Shown: in pieces, positions 1 to 12,347 of the stretch
How the letters are laid out: the number at the start of each line of letters is the position of its first letter
Numbering within the stretch: position 1 is the stretch's first letter
Translations under genes and position numbers: made by a program
Notes under the pieces: generated by a model
Told to the model about the DNA's origin: nothing
The model's input: only the letters and a program-made list of their open reading frames with translations
Database searches by the model: none
Source of the DNA: Ecdyonurus torrentis
Taxonomy: Eukaryota; Arthropoda; Insecta; Ephemeroptera; Heptageniidae
Assembly (NCBI GenBank): GCA_949318235.1
Contig: OX439130.1
Location: 43,801,804 to 43,865,803, forward strand
Length of the DNA: 64,000 nt
Direction of reading: 5' to 3'

Positions 1-406
1 ACGTCTTAAAATAAAGCGTGAATCGTGATGGTGTTGAAAATTCAAAAGACAAGTTTCATTCTCTCTTTCTGTCTCTCAGTTCCACATCTCAAGTGAAATT
101 TCTTGAACATGTTATAACGTTACTCGATCGACTACTACATATAATACTAAGTAAGTAAGAAGAAGAAATAAGAAACTTCACAACAAGAAACTTTTGTGTA
201 CACACACTAACTAAAAAATATTTCTAAATTTTTCAAAGAATTTTACTATCTTCAATGATAAATTATTTAAAACTAAAAGAACGTGGCCCTCTTAAATTAC
301 TATAAAACTATACTAAACATAGTGAAAATTTTAAACATAAAATATATTATACACATTATTTAATATTGAGCTGTAGAAGCGACCACCTACGCATGCATGA
401 CATTCA
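1..406. other. Non-coding AT-rich DNA
   Basis: No gene is seen. A pyrimidine-rich run ending in CAG at about position 79 resembles a splice acceptor, but the sequence after it carries stops in all frames within a short distance and no matching donor was found. Confidence 0.5.
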
Positions 407-727
407 TAAAGGAATAGACCAGAAGAAAAAATTAGCATTTATATCACAAAACACTTGATGGGACTTACATAAATAACTTTACTTGGTCTCAAAACTCAAC
501 TGTAGGTCCATAGCAGTGATCAGAAAATTTCGATTTATGCAACCTCCACAACATTTTTTTACTAATTTTTGCATGTTTCTGACGTCAGAAACATGAATAG
601 TCACGTGTGGCTACCTTAACATTCTGGTAAAAATTGTCATCAGTTTTGAAGATCCCATTTCGTGTTTATTTATTTACAAGCACATTATATTGTTTTATGT
701 GGTCTATAGTGGGTCTATGGCTATAAT
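407..727 (-). mobile_element. TTAA-type MITE, family A, copy 1
   Basis: Reverse-oriented member of a dispersed family of about 340 bp also found at 11954, 13914 and 28149. Read on the minus strand it starts near the family 5' end (CCATAGACC then ACATAAAACAA), passes through the shared GGGATCTTCAAAACTGATGA block and the TGACGTCA palindrome, and ends at GGTCTATTCCTTTA. The terminal TTAA is decayed to ATAA at both ends, so this is an old copy. The block with AGAGAGCGTG seen in the other copies is missing here. There is no coding capacity; it would have been mobilised by a transposase encoded elsewhere. The piggyBac-type assignment rests on TTAA ends in the sister copies. Confidence 0.8.
572..595. 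promoter_or_regulatory. 24-bp perfect palindrome with CRE octamer
   Basis: The two halves (CATGTTTCTGAC and its exact reverse complement) abut to give a perfect palindrome centred on TGACGTCA, the consensus CREB/ATF binding site. It lies inside MITE family A and recurs in the other copies. Binding is inferred from the motif only. Confidence 0.6.
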
Positions 728-3051
728 ATAAACATAAAAAATATAAACAGAAATTAATTGTTTTTAGTGGCGCTTTACTAAAAAATATATTATATAATAA
801 CTAAAATTATTTTAGCATAATAAATAAACTAGAAAATTTAGGTATTAAATCCTTTTGATTTCTAAAATCAGTTTATTGTTATTATTTTTTTACTTTTTGA
901 TCGTCTGTAATCGTACTCTTTAATATTGTGTCTGTCAATTGCAAATACCTCTGAAAGCGTCTAGACAATATCTCTTTCTTTCAGTGTTATATATGATATA
1001 TAATTATTTTAATAAAGTAATAAAATTATTCATATTTCATACAAAAACATTTAGAACTAATAAACATAAAATTTTAGCTAAATTGTAGCTGTGTTTTTTG
1101 GTGTAAGACAACATTTAATTTTACAACATGTACAAAGAGAGTATACAAAAAAAGAAGGGAAAATACAAACTGGAGCATTTAGTTTATTTTTGTAACCATT
1201 TTGTGAAAATTTAGCTTTTGACGTCAAAATAAGCTAAAATGTAAATATAAAGAACGCACATGAGTCCAACACACACACACATATATATATAGAACAATCT
1301 ACAGGGAATACTTATAGTGTGAGCAGCCTTTATATGTTTGAGTACGTACATTCGACCTTATGGGAGTGTAAAAGCAACACCCTTGTAGTTTTATAGGCAC
1401 AACTATATGCTTATATGGTTTCATACCCGGTTTTCCAATATTCGTGTAAGGTGAGGAATTTTTTTTTTAGTATTCTGTATAACTCTGATAGAAACATCCA
1501 TTCTATTAAAAATGAAACAAGTTATTTATAATAATTGATCTTTCCGTAGACTGCATGCAAGGTACTTATAAGTTTAACAGAAACAACAATAGGTTGATCA
1601 GGAAGAAAATATTGACTTTTCCCCCCATTATTTTGCAATTGTGCTGCAGTATTGCCATGATAGTAAACCATCAAGTTCTAAAGTATTATTGTCAGATGCC
1701 ATGGAATTCTATACAAGAGCAGGTCATAGCTTATATAGCCTGGACTTTTTTTATTCGTGGCCCGGACTCAACCACATAATAGCCTATAATGAAATTTAGA
1801 CAGGCTGTTTAATTGCTATCAAAATAAAGATTAGTTACCCCAAAAGTATAAATTCATTGATTCAATCAAAAATACAGCTTTTTTTTTTTTTTTTTTAACC
1901 TCCCCAAAACATAGTTCATTTTTATATATTATTAAGCCGTTTCATCCGTTAAATTTAAAAATTTTATTCTAACATTCATATTAATGGTATTTTCAAATGG
2001 AGCAAAATTTGCACTATATGCTATATTTGATCATTTAAATGATAGAATGGAAACTCAATGATTTTAAATATTATTCATTTTATTCAATTGAAATATAATT
2101 GCAAAATATTGCACTATTTGAAATGACTTAATTTAACTTTATATATTATATTATTTCATAATAGCCATTACAGCACGCAATTTTAAATAAGTTGTAGTGG
2201 AGAAAAAAATCAGTGCGCAGTTCTACAAAGAACTGGTACTCTTACCATATAACATTAACATTGAGACGAATAGGTATTATATGTATATACGTATATAGAG
2301 TTATAGAGGATGAGGTTAAAGGAAATCAATGCATATGACAAACACCTTAAAGCTTGAAATGTGATTACGTCATAGGGTTAGTTAAATAATCGCGGTTAAC
2401 ACAGGGACGACGTCAGACAGCAAATCATACGTTTAGTACTCACAATTGATGTCAAGTATATTATATACATGTCACCACAAGAGATATCTACTTTGCTTGC
2501 GATTGATATGTTTATTGATAATTATCATTATAATAATGTTTTGTTTAAATTGTCTAATAAATTTTAATACACATATTATACAAATATACAAAGAAAAAAA
2601 TAAATATTATAGGGTTGTTTACATTAATGATGCCTATATTTTGTCTCTCTTAAGTAGCTATAATTATGTTTAGTAGAGTGGGGGTAAAGATTACGAGTGT
2701 GAATAACATGTTGCGTATATTTTATAAATATAATAATATGTACTTTAATAAATTTTGGGGAAAATGTGTTTGCTTTTGAATAGCATTGCTTTGTTGAAAT
2801 TAAGCTTGACGTTTTAATGTCTTTTGCATTAATTTTTTTAGATTAAAACAAAAATGTGAATATTTTTAAACTATGTTTCCATGTTACACTAAAGCTTCCT
2901 CACAAGAATATTTAATAGTTTTAACTAGAGATTTATATGCAATCTAATCTATCGCGCATTAAAAATATTGCACTGTGTGAAATATAACTTAAAATTGCAA
3001 AAGGTCGTAACCGTATTGTTCTGATTCTCCCATAATGGCTAATGTAAGGTT
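728..3051. other. Non-coding AT-rich DNA
   Basis: Low-complexity AT-rich sequence with a short AC/TA run near 1270-1290 and a poly-T tract near 1880. An open frame of 74 codons at 1555-1779 has no recognisable domain, no plausible splice context and an AT-driven composition, so it is not called as a gene. Confidence 0.5.
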
Positions 3052-3157
3052 TACAGTGCCGTAATAAAATAATTACGACGGTCAACTTTTTCTAGGTCAC
3101 CGCAAGATATTTAAATGAGGGACTTACGTTCAAGTACGTTTTATTACGGTGATTAGT
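3052..3157. repeat. Small inverted-repeat element (possible MITE)
   Basis: CCGTAATAAAA at 3059-3069 is repeated in exact inverted form at 3139-3149, and the left copy is preceded by TA-CAGTG, a start common in Tc1/mariner-type ends. The right end is less clear. The segment is less AT-rich than its surroundings. No second copy was found in the window. Confidence 0.35.
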
Positions 3158-4620
3158 AGCTTGCATCTTGCTATAACTTACACAGATTTGTTTTACACAC
3201 GGTCAAAAATAAATATGTAATAATTACACTAGTTTAATGAAGCAACATTTATTCATAACAACATAATTTATGCTATACTGTATAGTAATTATACTATATA
3301 TTATAATAGTTATAATTTTTAGCATAATTAATTATGTTATTCCAATATAACATTTGTACACTAGAATTTAGTGATGCAGCTTAAATTACACGTATATTAA
3401 TTTTTACGTGTGTATGACTAATGCAGCGGTACCTGTAATTATATATTTATATATATTGATAACAATAATAATCTGTGCAGAAAAAAAAAACATTGGTATT
3501 TTTACCATAACCCAATATTTATTTTATGTTATAAAAAATGTATGTGGTGAGCATAATATTTATTACACTCGATATATGGATATTTTTTATGTTTACAATA
3601 TTTAATTATTCTATAATAAATAAAGTTATAAAAATTACATTTTTTAATTTTTATGTGATAAATTTTTCCTCTAAAGCACTGATATAAAAAAAATTAAAAA
3701 AAAAAAAATCTGGCGATGACAGGAATTAACCAGAACAAAAGTCACGCTTTTATAATTTTATACGTATAACTAAAATTGAAGCTTTAAAAAAAATGTTAAT
3801 TAAGAATGAAAAATGCGTTTACCACAATGAAATTTTTTTAAAAATATATTACATAATATGAAATTATCATATAAAAATATTTCTAGTAGTTAGTTGTGTT
3901 ACACAATAGTAAAGTTAATAGTTTTAATAGAGAGCTCATTTAGATAAACAACATAGAATTAAATTTAAAACCTATTATAAAAAAAAACTTTGTAACAGAA
4001 CAATTTTGTAACAAAATGGAAATATAAAAAATATATATGTATATATTAAATTTATTTACTTTGGGGAATAAAAAAAAATGTAATACACATCTGCATAAAA
4101 TTTATTGCAGTTTCTCTTTTTTTGTATAAAATTAGATAAATTAAATTTTGAGTAGGATCAAATGTTAGTTTAATCTAATATTCCAAATGATGAATTATTA
4201 AAAGAAAAAAACTTTATTTATAATGTAATAATATAATATACAATTGAGTTACTACCTATTATTGCTCGTAAATCAAATAAGGCTAATAAGATTTCGTAAT
4301 GCCTCTACGACTTGTGAGGAAATAAAAATAAAATATTTTTTATTTTAATTGAAAAAGTATGGGCTACATTTAGTAATTAGATTAAATCGTTAAATTATTA
4401 CCCATGGTGACATCGTATATGTAACCAAAACGCACGTAAAAAGTGTGCAAATGGCCCCAAATTTTCATATTCTTTAGCGTTGAGGGACAAACCTCTTAAA
4501 GCGATCGTGATCTCAAAAGATAATTTCCTCGCAATGATAAATCTTGAGATTGGACTATTATACATACAAATATCATGGCCCGTATCCCTTCAGTACTCTC
4601 AAAAACTTCCAAGAAAACTT
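3158..4620. other. Non-coding AT-rich DNA
   Basis: Mostly A/T homopolymer runs and TTTATA-like sequence. One 65-codon open frame at 3408-3605 is AT-driven with no recognisable features. Nothing else is supported. Confidence 0.5.
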
Positions 4621-4700
4621 GTAAAGTAGGCAAGCCCTGTTACAATTACTATCGTATTAGAATTCATGAAGTCATGAGTTTTTTAAATTGCCTACTTTAC
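4621..4700. repeat. Hairpin with perfect 13-bp arms
   Basis: GTAAAGTAGGCAA at 4621-4633 returns as its exact reverse complement at 4688-4700, with about 54 bases between. A 36-base poly-T tract follows directly. The arrangement is compatible with a very small foldback element or a retroposed fragment ending in a homopolymer; no second copy is present. Confidence 0.5.

Positions 4701-4702
<2 letters not shown>

Positions 4703-4738
<36 letters not shown>
4703..4738. repeat. Poly-T tract (about 36 bases)
   Basis: Uninterrupted T run directly after the hairpin. On the minus strand it is a poly-A tail-like tract, as would be left by retroposition, but no retroelement body is recognised. Confidence 0.85.
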
Positions 4739-4739
<1 letters not shown>

Positions 4740-5349
4740 TAACCTTATATTATGAGGATACAGAATGGTTGAGGGATATTTTAAGCATATGAATGATGGT
4801 TCCAACTCATGAGTTTTACATATTTGATTTAATTTTTTAAAGCCAGGATTCCTTTAAGGATTTTTGAGTAAAATACAGCACGTAGTACAAAGAAATTTAC
4901 ATGCATGATACTATAGATACATGTTAAAATGTTAAATGTATAATAAAAAAGTTTTGAGCAAAAGTTTTCTTTCACTAAAATGATAGGTACACTGCAAGGA
5001 AAACTCATCACTAAAATAACTTGGTATAAAACATTAGAAATACATTATGCGCTGAATAATGTATTATAACAAAATAAAATTGTTCACCGTATGTATTCAA
5101 GTGAAGCTTGAACATGGTTCAGTGTGATTTTTAGCATATGATACCAAAGTTCTAATGTCATTATTTCTATATATAAAAAAACATAAAATTGGCAATATTT
5201 TATACTAAAAACTTGTTTAAAACTGCTATATATGAATTTGATTGAGAAAAAGTAGTTGAAAAAGGCAATCCATTAAAAAAATTTCTTATTTAAAGTTTGT
5301 TCACGTTAAAGCTATTATACATTCTTTACTTTTTTTTATCGTAATTTCA
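4739..5349. other. Non-coding AT-rich DNA
   Basis: No gene, RNA or repeat unit recognised. An open frame of 60 codons on the minus strand (4829-5011) shows no domain or splice support. Confidence 0.45.
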
Positions 5350-5520
5350 AGGTGTTGTGCACGTAATGGCCGCAACAAAAAGGACCGTTTTACTTTCTCT
5401 TTTTCTTTGCCTTAAAGAGAGCACCCTAGTGGAAGACGAGGGGTTTGAACTTTTACCTTGAGAAAGGATGTTATAAGTAACACGACTAACTGCCTTTGCA
5501 TCTCACATTATAACGCTACC
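5350..5520 (-). repeat. Possible tRNA-derived SINE fragment
   Basis: Read on the minus strand, this relatively GC-rich block contains AGTTCAAACCCC near 5440, which resembles the RNA polymerase III B box and T arm of a tRNA. About 45 bases before it is a stretch (GGCAGTTAGTCG) loosely like a D arm. A non-tRNA body rich in GAAAAAG and then TTGTTGCGGCCATTACG follows. The A-box match is poor and no second copy exists in the window, so tRNA ancestry is only suggested. Confidence 0.3.
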
Positions 5521-5984
5521 TTCATAATATTGTATAATACAGTATGTATATAGAAATATATTTTTAACATCATTTATATACAAAGAGAATATGTTTTGAG
5601 CGTAGTTAAAAAAATTTAATTTAATTTCTTCAGTTGGTTGTTAATGATGTTAATTTTCAGTCTAGAGTAAATTTTGAAGTAATGAGTATATCGTAACATG
5701 TGTTATTATATTTTTGTATAATGTTTTATTATGATGATAACTTGCTAAGTTAAAAATAATGTTCATTAAAAATTATGCTTAAATTGAAATGTTTAGTAAT
5801 AATGCTTCATTTCTATTTATATGTTTGTAAGAATTATTTTTTATTCTTAATTTTAAAAAAAAACATAATTTTAATTGCTTTCACTAATGATTCTTACTTT
5901 ACTTTACAGATTGTTATGAGAGTTTGTCCATGCAGTTTTGCAAGGTATGTATTTTTTATATATATTTTGAATGAATATGAGTAT
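5521..5984. other. Non-coding AT-rich DNA
   Basis: No feature seen. An open frame running from 5775 into the adjacent GA array owes much of its length to that array. Confidence 0.5.

Positions 5985-6053
<69 letters not shown>
5985..6053 (+). repeat. (GA)n microsatellite, about 34 units
   Basis: Near-perfect GA dinucleotide array on the + strand. It encodes Arg-Glu repeats in any open frame, which are artefacts. Confidence 0.95.
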
Positions 6054-6056
<3 letters not shown>

Positions 6057-8038
6057 GTTTATGTAACATAATAATTTCAGAAAACCTTTTTTTAATGATA
6101 ATTTGAGTAAATATTCATTTTTCTGCTGAGATTAAATTATTCATGTAAGTATACAAAATAATTATTATTAGAACTGTAGAATTAATTATTAGTAGAGAGC
6201 GCAAAAATCGTTGTTTTTAATATTTGTCAATTTTGAGATCAATTTACTAGTTATGCCTAATCTTCACCATAATTTTCTTCCTTTTTTAAAGGAGTGTTTT
6301 GAAACAAACAAATAAATAAATGTGTATTTTTAAAGAAAAAGTGACTAATTGTATGCTAGCATAAATCAAGATTTTTAATTTTACTAATTTTAGTAATAAA
6401 AAAATCCTTTGTAGTATTTTTTTCTTCTTCTTAATGTTACTGAACTAAATAAATAATTAGTTTGCTTTATATGATGTTGTTATATATTAATAATATAGTT
6501 TATAACAGTATAGTTGAACAATGTGAAACACTATCTACTGAAAGTTATATTTAAAACATCTATGTAGTAAAATAATTAATCGAAGAAAAGTGCTTTTTGA
6601 AGTTTACAATAGCTTTGTTTGATTATATTGAAAATATCTTACAAATTAACGATCAGGATTTATTAAGGGCTGTCATCAGGAGGCTCATATCCCTGAAATT
6701 TAAACGATGACTACCCAACTTTTGTTGTTATTTAAAATATAATAGTAATAACTTACTATAATAAAAATTTCAAGATCCTTCACCATTAGATAAGGATTAT
6801 ACGTACAATTATTGAAAAATATATAGGGTCTTATGGAAATAAAGTTTCAAAAACTTGAATTATATTTCAAAATTTTTACCCCAAGTTTTGCAATTTTTTT
6901 TTTGTTGCACATTTTGGAGTTGCCGCTGTGCAAATAAAATTATATATTTACCATCTTTACAACTTTTAGTTGTCACAGGGTTTTTATCCTTAACATTTGT
7001 TTTTATTATTGATTACTTCTCTTTAACTAGGTTGCTTGTAGTTTCTTTTCTATGATTTTCAGGATTTTTTTTTACAGTTACCAAAATTAGTGTGCTAATA
7101 AAAATAAATTAAATTATTATATCAACAACGCTATAAAATTATAGATTAAATTACAAGTTAAATTATATCTGCATATAAAAAATCAATTTTCCCCTTTTAA
7201 AACATTTTGTATGTATTATAATGAACAGAAAAAATATTCGTTAACTATTTTTTTGACTGTATAAAGAAGTCACATTAAATAAAATAGTTCATTTAAAAAT
7301 AAATGGTTTTTCTACGTAATTTTGGTAGGTTAGTTAAAGTTATTATTTTTCTCATTTTAACATAATGTTTGTTTGAAAAGACAAAAGTTCTCAAAGATAT
7401 TTTCATCCCTTGTATAACGCAGTAACAACAAACGTAGAATTGTAATAATGCAAATGATAATACCATAATTTTATTCATGTGTGTATAACTAGTTTTGTAC
7501 TCTGAGGTGTACTTAAAATGCAACAGATCATTAGCATATTATGTAAAGGAGAACTTTGTGCATTTATATTGAAGTTTTGAGGCTACTTGAAAATGCACTT
7601 TAATTTATAAAATAAAACCTAATTATAAGATGTTCGCAATTTGAAACTTGAATTGCGAAAATTTAATTAAAATGAATGAACTTTCATCTAAGTTTGTATA
7701 AATAGAAATAATTTTGCAGTACATACATAGTAAACAAAGTTGTTGGGAACGAACGATGTGAACATAGAGAGTTGGACTTTATTGATAAAATACTAAGTGA
7801 ATATCTTCATTAAAGTATACTGTAGTGACTGGTAATAACTAATAACATGGTAGTACGTATACTATTAATTTCCATAAGGAAATACAGATAATTTGCATTT
7901 ACGTGCAGAAAAAAAAAATTAATAATGCAATAGTAAGATAAATAAAGCAACTCCTGTTTTTAACATTAAAAATACCTGGATCAGATAATATTATTCACAG
8001 TATTAAATATACCTTATATTATAATTTATACTAGACAA
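6054..8038. other. Non-coding AT-rich DNA
   Basis: Nothing recognisable. Two open frames (6855-7055 + and 7293-7523 -) lack domains, codon bias and splice context. Confidence 0.5.
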
Positions 8039-8274
8039 CACGGAAAAATTATCTAAAGAGTTACTATTTAGACTTTTTTTTAATAATAAATTCATTATAT
8101 ACACAAATGTTTTTAGAATCTAAAGAGTTAACTACATATTTACCACTAAAGAAATTACGTTTATACTAACGAGTTACTCTTTTAACTTTTTTCAAAAAAT
8201 TTATTGGTTTGTACTAAAGGATTACTTATCTTATATATGTATCTGAATAATTTCTTAAATTTATGTTTTCCGTG
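8039..8274 (+). mobile_element. MITE with CACGGAAAA ends, copy 1
   Basis: Bounded by CACGGAAAAA at the left and TTTTCCGTG at the right, a perfect terminal inverted repeat of 9 bp. A second copy lies in reverse orientation at about 11649-11812 and shares long blocks (TTACCACTRAAGAAAT, GTTTATACTAACGAGTTACT, ATAATTTCTTAAATTTATG). No coding capacity. No convincing target-site duplication is visible, so the superfamily is left open. Confidence 0.75.
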
Positions 8275-9680
8275 ATCCCAAAGAAAACAGGATCAGTTTT
8301 AGTTAATAATTTAATACGTGCACACTTATTGAACTATATTAAATTCAAAAATATCTCTATGTTTGCCTAGAAAGAAGGCTTTCTGTAGTTTTAGTCACTT
8401 TTTTTTTACCCAGCCTCCTGATCCTGTTCACTTATACTACCCTATCGTAAACACCCCAACTTTATTCACTACTGGATTATCAAGGGCCATTAGATAGTAT
8501 GTGGTCAAAAATTCTATTTAAATTTTTCTGCCATGCATGTTAATGAGTGACCATTAAATATATGTGGTAAAGTAATGAAAACAATTAATTTAAAAGTTTT
8601 TTTTATATCTTATAATTTTACAACTCAAGTTAATAAACACTTATAGTATTCGAGTTAAGATTCTTTAGGGTATTATAAACTGTATAGTATCCCTCTGGCT
8701 TAGCTCATTAACAAAGCTGTCTTAACACATTATAGGAATACAATACAAAGTAATTGTAAAAAATATCATTGCATTATATATTCTATATAAGTAAATAGTA
8801 AGATAATTGTTTCAAAGTACCATAGCTGTAAGGTGAACTCTTGCATCTTCATTTTTCTGATTATATTAATAACAGCTCATCGCTTAAAGCATTATTAAAG
8901 AGCTGAAACATTATATCAATACTCTCTTTACAGCTCCTGTTAACGTTTATTATCATATTTCTTACATAATATCATTATTAATGAGTTTCTCAGTCATAGT
9001 ATTATTATTAACGACAAAAAAAAATCTTACGTAACTACAGCAAGTACAAGTTATTATACTCTTAATTAGTCTTTATTATATGATATAAAGTGCATTCTTG
9101 CGTCATTACATTGTTAATGAAAATTTAATACTTTTTTGTATCCCTTATGTATTTAAGTAAGGAAAAATAGGAAGTATTTATGCTTTTACTTGCATATTAT
9201 ACATATTATTTTTCCTAGCTAATTGTGTAGTTAAAACATCTACAAAAACACAAGGCTACATAAAGAAAAGATTTAGGTAGTGAGGACGTAATATTTAGGT
9301 TAAATAATGATAAAAGAGTAGTTCCAACGTTGTAAGTACAAAAGTGCAGCTTATATAAATATATGAAAGGTACAGATGAAAATAAATATTCATGTAGTAC
9401 AGCATAAACGTTAGTCTTTAGATGGTATTATATTCATTTACCTGCATTCGTCAAATGTTGACACGTGTTTTCTCGGTACACGGAAGGAAGTAATTACGTA
9501 ATTTGTACTACATTTATGTCATTAAACCATTGATGTTTCTAAATTGGAAAATCATACATAAGTAATACATTGTATTTATGTTATGTAACATAGTAAATTA
9601 TAGCACACATTATGTTGTACTGAACAAATGTTGCTGAAAATGGGCTAGTAACGTATGTACGCATTATTTTTCTCCGTGCA
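8275..9680. other. Non-coding AT-rich DNA
   Basis: No gene. CACTACTGGATTATC at about 8467 recurs at about 12018 inside another repeat, so a small piece of this area belongs to a dispersed sequence. Confidence 0.45.
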
Positions 9681-9844
9681 TACAGTCCGCGCCAGCTAAG
9701 GATGTTAGCGATTAATCGAAATCGAGCTAGAAGCCAATAGACGCTCAAGGGCTCAAGTTCGTTAGGAGGTGGGGTAATGTTAACTAAATGGAGAGTTTTT
9801 TGGTGCTCTCTTATTGGTCGCATCCTTAGGTGGCGCGGACTGTA
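9681..9844. mobile_element. TA-flanked MITE with CAGTCCGCGCCA ends
   Basis: A 164-bp element bounded by TA dinucleotides. The left end (CAGTCCGCGCCAGCTAAGGA) and right end (TCCTTAGGTGGCGCGGACTG) are inverted repeats of about 23 bp with one mismatch. CAGT starts and TA target sites are typical of Tc1/mariner-type elements. A solitary related end occurs at 22542. Much higher GC than the flanks. Open frames on both strands across it (9581-9865 -, 9777-9983 +) reflect the higher GC and are not genes. Confidence 0.8.
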
Positions 9845-10442
9845 TAGTATAGTGTTAAAAATCAAATATTTGTTTTCTTTGCATGATTCAATTTTTATTA
9901 TGGGTTCTGATTTTATATTAAAATTTAGAAAGGTGCTATTAACTTTTATCTACGTGTATAATTTTGTTTTTGAATTTGTTTAATTTTACTGTTAATAAAT
10001 AAATAATCGTCATTATTAAAAAAAATTGAAAGGTTTGACTAAATGTCTGGCTCACTTAATAAAATTTCATATAACGTTATTATATTATTATATAAGCATA
10101 GTTTTGTTATATAATCAATAAAAAGAAATATTTGAAGAAGTTACACTTGAAAAATAATATAAAATGTACAAAAAAATACATTCTTTTGTATGAAGAAAGT
10201 TTTGAAACTTTTCTTACATTTTAGTTTTCATATTGTTGAGTAGGAGCAACAATGTTCAAAATATAATACAATTTTATTTTGAAACTAAATCTACTCTCAA
10301 AATTCAGAACAGTAGAATAGGTGGAATAACAGTATAGAATAGTAAAGATGGAATCAATGACGTCCATATACCGCATGTTCTTAAATTTTAACCTTTTTTT
10401 TTAACAAAACAAAAGTAATTCTAAAGCATCTCTGAAATCCAG

Positions 10443-10444
<2 letters not shown>
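9845..10444. other. Non-coding AT-rich DNA
   Basis: No feature recognised. Confidence 0.5.

Positions 10445-10504
<60 letters not shown>
10445..10504. repeat. (TA)n microsatellite, about 29 units
   Basis: Pure alternating AT/TA array. Self-complementary, so capable of cruciform extrusion. Confidence 0.95.
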
Positions 10505-10505
<1 letters not shown>

Positions 10506-11563
10506 ACGTCAAAACTTGTAATTTAATTAGTAATTTCCGAACCCCATTGTTGAAAGTAAACAAAATAATACCTTATAGCTATAAAATGAGAAAAATCAAT
10601 AACTTTTAATAACTTCATTACGAAAAATACAATTTTCGATCAGTTTTTGTAAATCTGATTGTCTGTAACTTAAAGTTTTATTAAAATATATTTTCAATTT
10701 AATTTTCATTGATTTTATATAGTATATATGTATATATGAAAATGTTTAAGTTAGAGACCGATATATGTCACTCCTAACATTTGAGAAATTATATTTTGAG
10801 ATATTATATTTTGGTCAAGAACACAACAAAGACAAGTATTAGAAGAAGAAAATATCCTAAAACAAAAATTAAGGTGGCTAAATTATCCCCTCATTTATTT
10901 ATTTTTTTAAGCATGAAAATGTAGATTTTTCTATGATGGATAATGTATTGTCACAAAGATGACGTCCAAGTGCAAGGATGTGCCAGTAGTTTTTATTTAT
11001 CAAACTAATTGTGTATTATTATTAAACAATATTTTATTAATGTTATTGAAAGACTAACTCTTTATTTTGTATTTTATTTATAAAAATCACATCAATAATG
11101 TTTCTTCCTTTTTAATATATTTATGTAGTGAAAATAACTTCCAATTTAATACTACATTATAATTTATATAGTATAGGTGAAGTATGAATAATTGATACAT
11201 TACTAATCAATATTAATATTGAACAAAATTGTTAAATATTAAGTATATTAATATAAATAATAATAAATTTTCTTGCCCACTATTGTGGTAACATAGCAAA
11301 ATTTATTGTTATTATATTGGTATAAATAAAATATTGAGGTAAATATTTTGGCATTTTTAACATGGCTATATATATATACATAGTGAGTGGTTGGGTGGGC
11401 GAGGTCTATATAAATATGTCCACAATTTGAATGTAAATTTATAACTAGATAAAAAAATCAGAGGTATATAAAGTAGATTTTGTGGTTGTTGTCTTAATTT
11501 ACAGTTGATTTACCATAATGATGATGGAAATATTTTAATATTGATAATTTGTGTGTCAATATA
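10505..11563. other. Non-coding AT-rich DNA
   Basis: No gene or repeat unit recognised apart from short TA runs near 11370. Confidence 0.5.
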
Positions 11564-11887
11564 GTTTTATACAGGGGTAGATTAAAAGGGGGGCGATCAC
11601 TCCCCACCCCCAAAAGTCAAAATTCATTACAGGTATTACCAATCACCGCTCGGAAAACATAAATTTAAGAAATTATTCAGTTACATAGAAGTAAATCTTC
11701 AGTACAAACCAATAACTTGGTTAAAAAAAGTTTAAATAGTAACTCGTTAGTATAAACGTTATTTCTTCAGTGGTAAATAGTTATAGTAACTCTTTAGTTA
11801 CTTTTTTCCGTGCCCGCAATATTAACATTGTTGTATAGAGAATTGTTCCCTCCAAAAATTTGAGCTGTATTCGCCTCAGGTTTTATA
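11564..11887. mobile_element. hAT-like MITE with perfect 8-bp target duplication
   Basis: The element proper is 11572-11879, starting CAGGGGTAGATT and ending AATACAGCTC-like when read on the minus strand (…TTCGCCTCAG). It is flanked by GTTTTATA at 11564-11571 and the identical GTTTTATA at 11880-11887. An 8-bp duplication and CAGGGG ends are hallmarks of hAT transposons. Its body matches the element at 53328 on both sides of an internal insertion: a second MITE (about 11649-11812) sits inside it. No transposase is encoded. Confidence 0.8.
11649..11812 (-). mobile_element. MITE with CACGGAAAA ends, copy 2, nested
   Basis: Reverse-oriented, shortened copy of the element at 8039. The right end TTTTTTCCGTG is intact; the left end is altered to CTCGGAAAAC. 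It interrupts the hAT-like element, whose flanks continue on either side, so it inserted later. Compared with copy 1 it lacks about 60-70 bases of the middle and end. Confidence 0.75.
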
Positions 11888-11953
11888 CAGTAGAGAGCAC
11901 TACAGCTGTAAAGTTATAAGAAGGAAATAAATTACTAATATTTTGTACTGCAA

Positions 11954-12347
11954 TTAAAGCCATAGACCACATAAAACAACATGTGCTTTTTAATGAATGA
12001 ACAACCCACCATTATCCACTACTGGATTATCCAGTGGTGTGTGGTGTGTGTGTGATGTGTGTGAAATGTGATGATTACAATTTTTACTAGAATGTTAATG
12101 TAGCCCCACGAGAGAGCGTGAAAATACTGTTAAGTAAGCAATTTGCGTGACTATTCATGTTTCTGACGTCAGAAACATGCAAAAATTAATATAAAAAAAT
12201 GTTGTGCAGGTTGCATAAATTGAAATTTTCTGATCACTTCTACAGAGCTACAGTTGGGTTTTGAGACAAACTAAAGTTATTTATGTAAATCCCATCAAGT
12301 GTTTTGTGATATAAATGCTTATGTTTTCTTCTGGTCTATTCCTTTAA
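11954..12347 (+). mobile_element. TTAA-type MITE, family A, copy 2
   Basis: Begins TTAAAGCCATAGACCACATA and ends TTCTGGTCTATTCCTTTAA, with intact TTAA at both ends and imperfect 16-bp inverted termini (ATAGACCA shared). It is about 50 bp longer than copy 3 because of an inserted segment (about 12003-12063) that contains the hairpin CCACTACTGGATTATCCAGTGGTG-like sequence and a GT-rich run. The central TGACGTCA palindrome at 12156-12179 is perfect over 24 bp. TTAA target sites indicate piggyBac-type mobilisation (family knowledge). No coding capacity. Confidence 0.88.

Noticed and set aside
9581..9983. Overlapping frames on opposite strands (94 and 68 codons)
   Set aside because: Both lie across the GC-richer TA-flanked MITE, whose composition lengthens frames in several registers.
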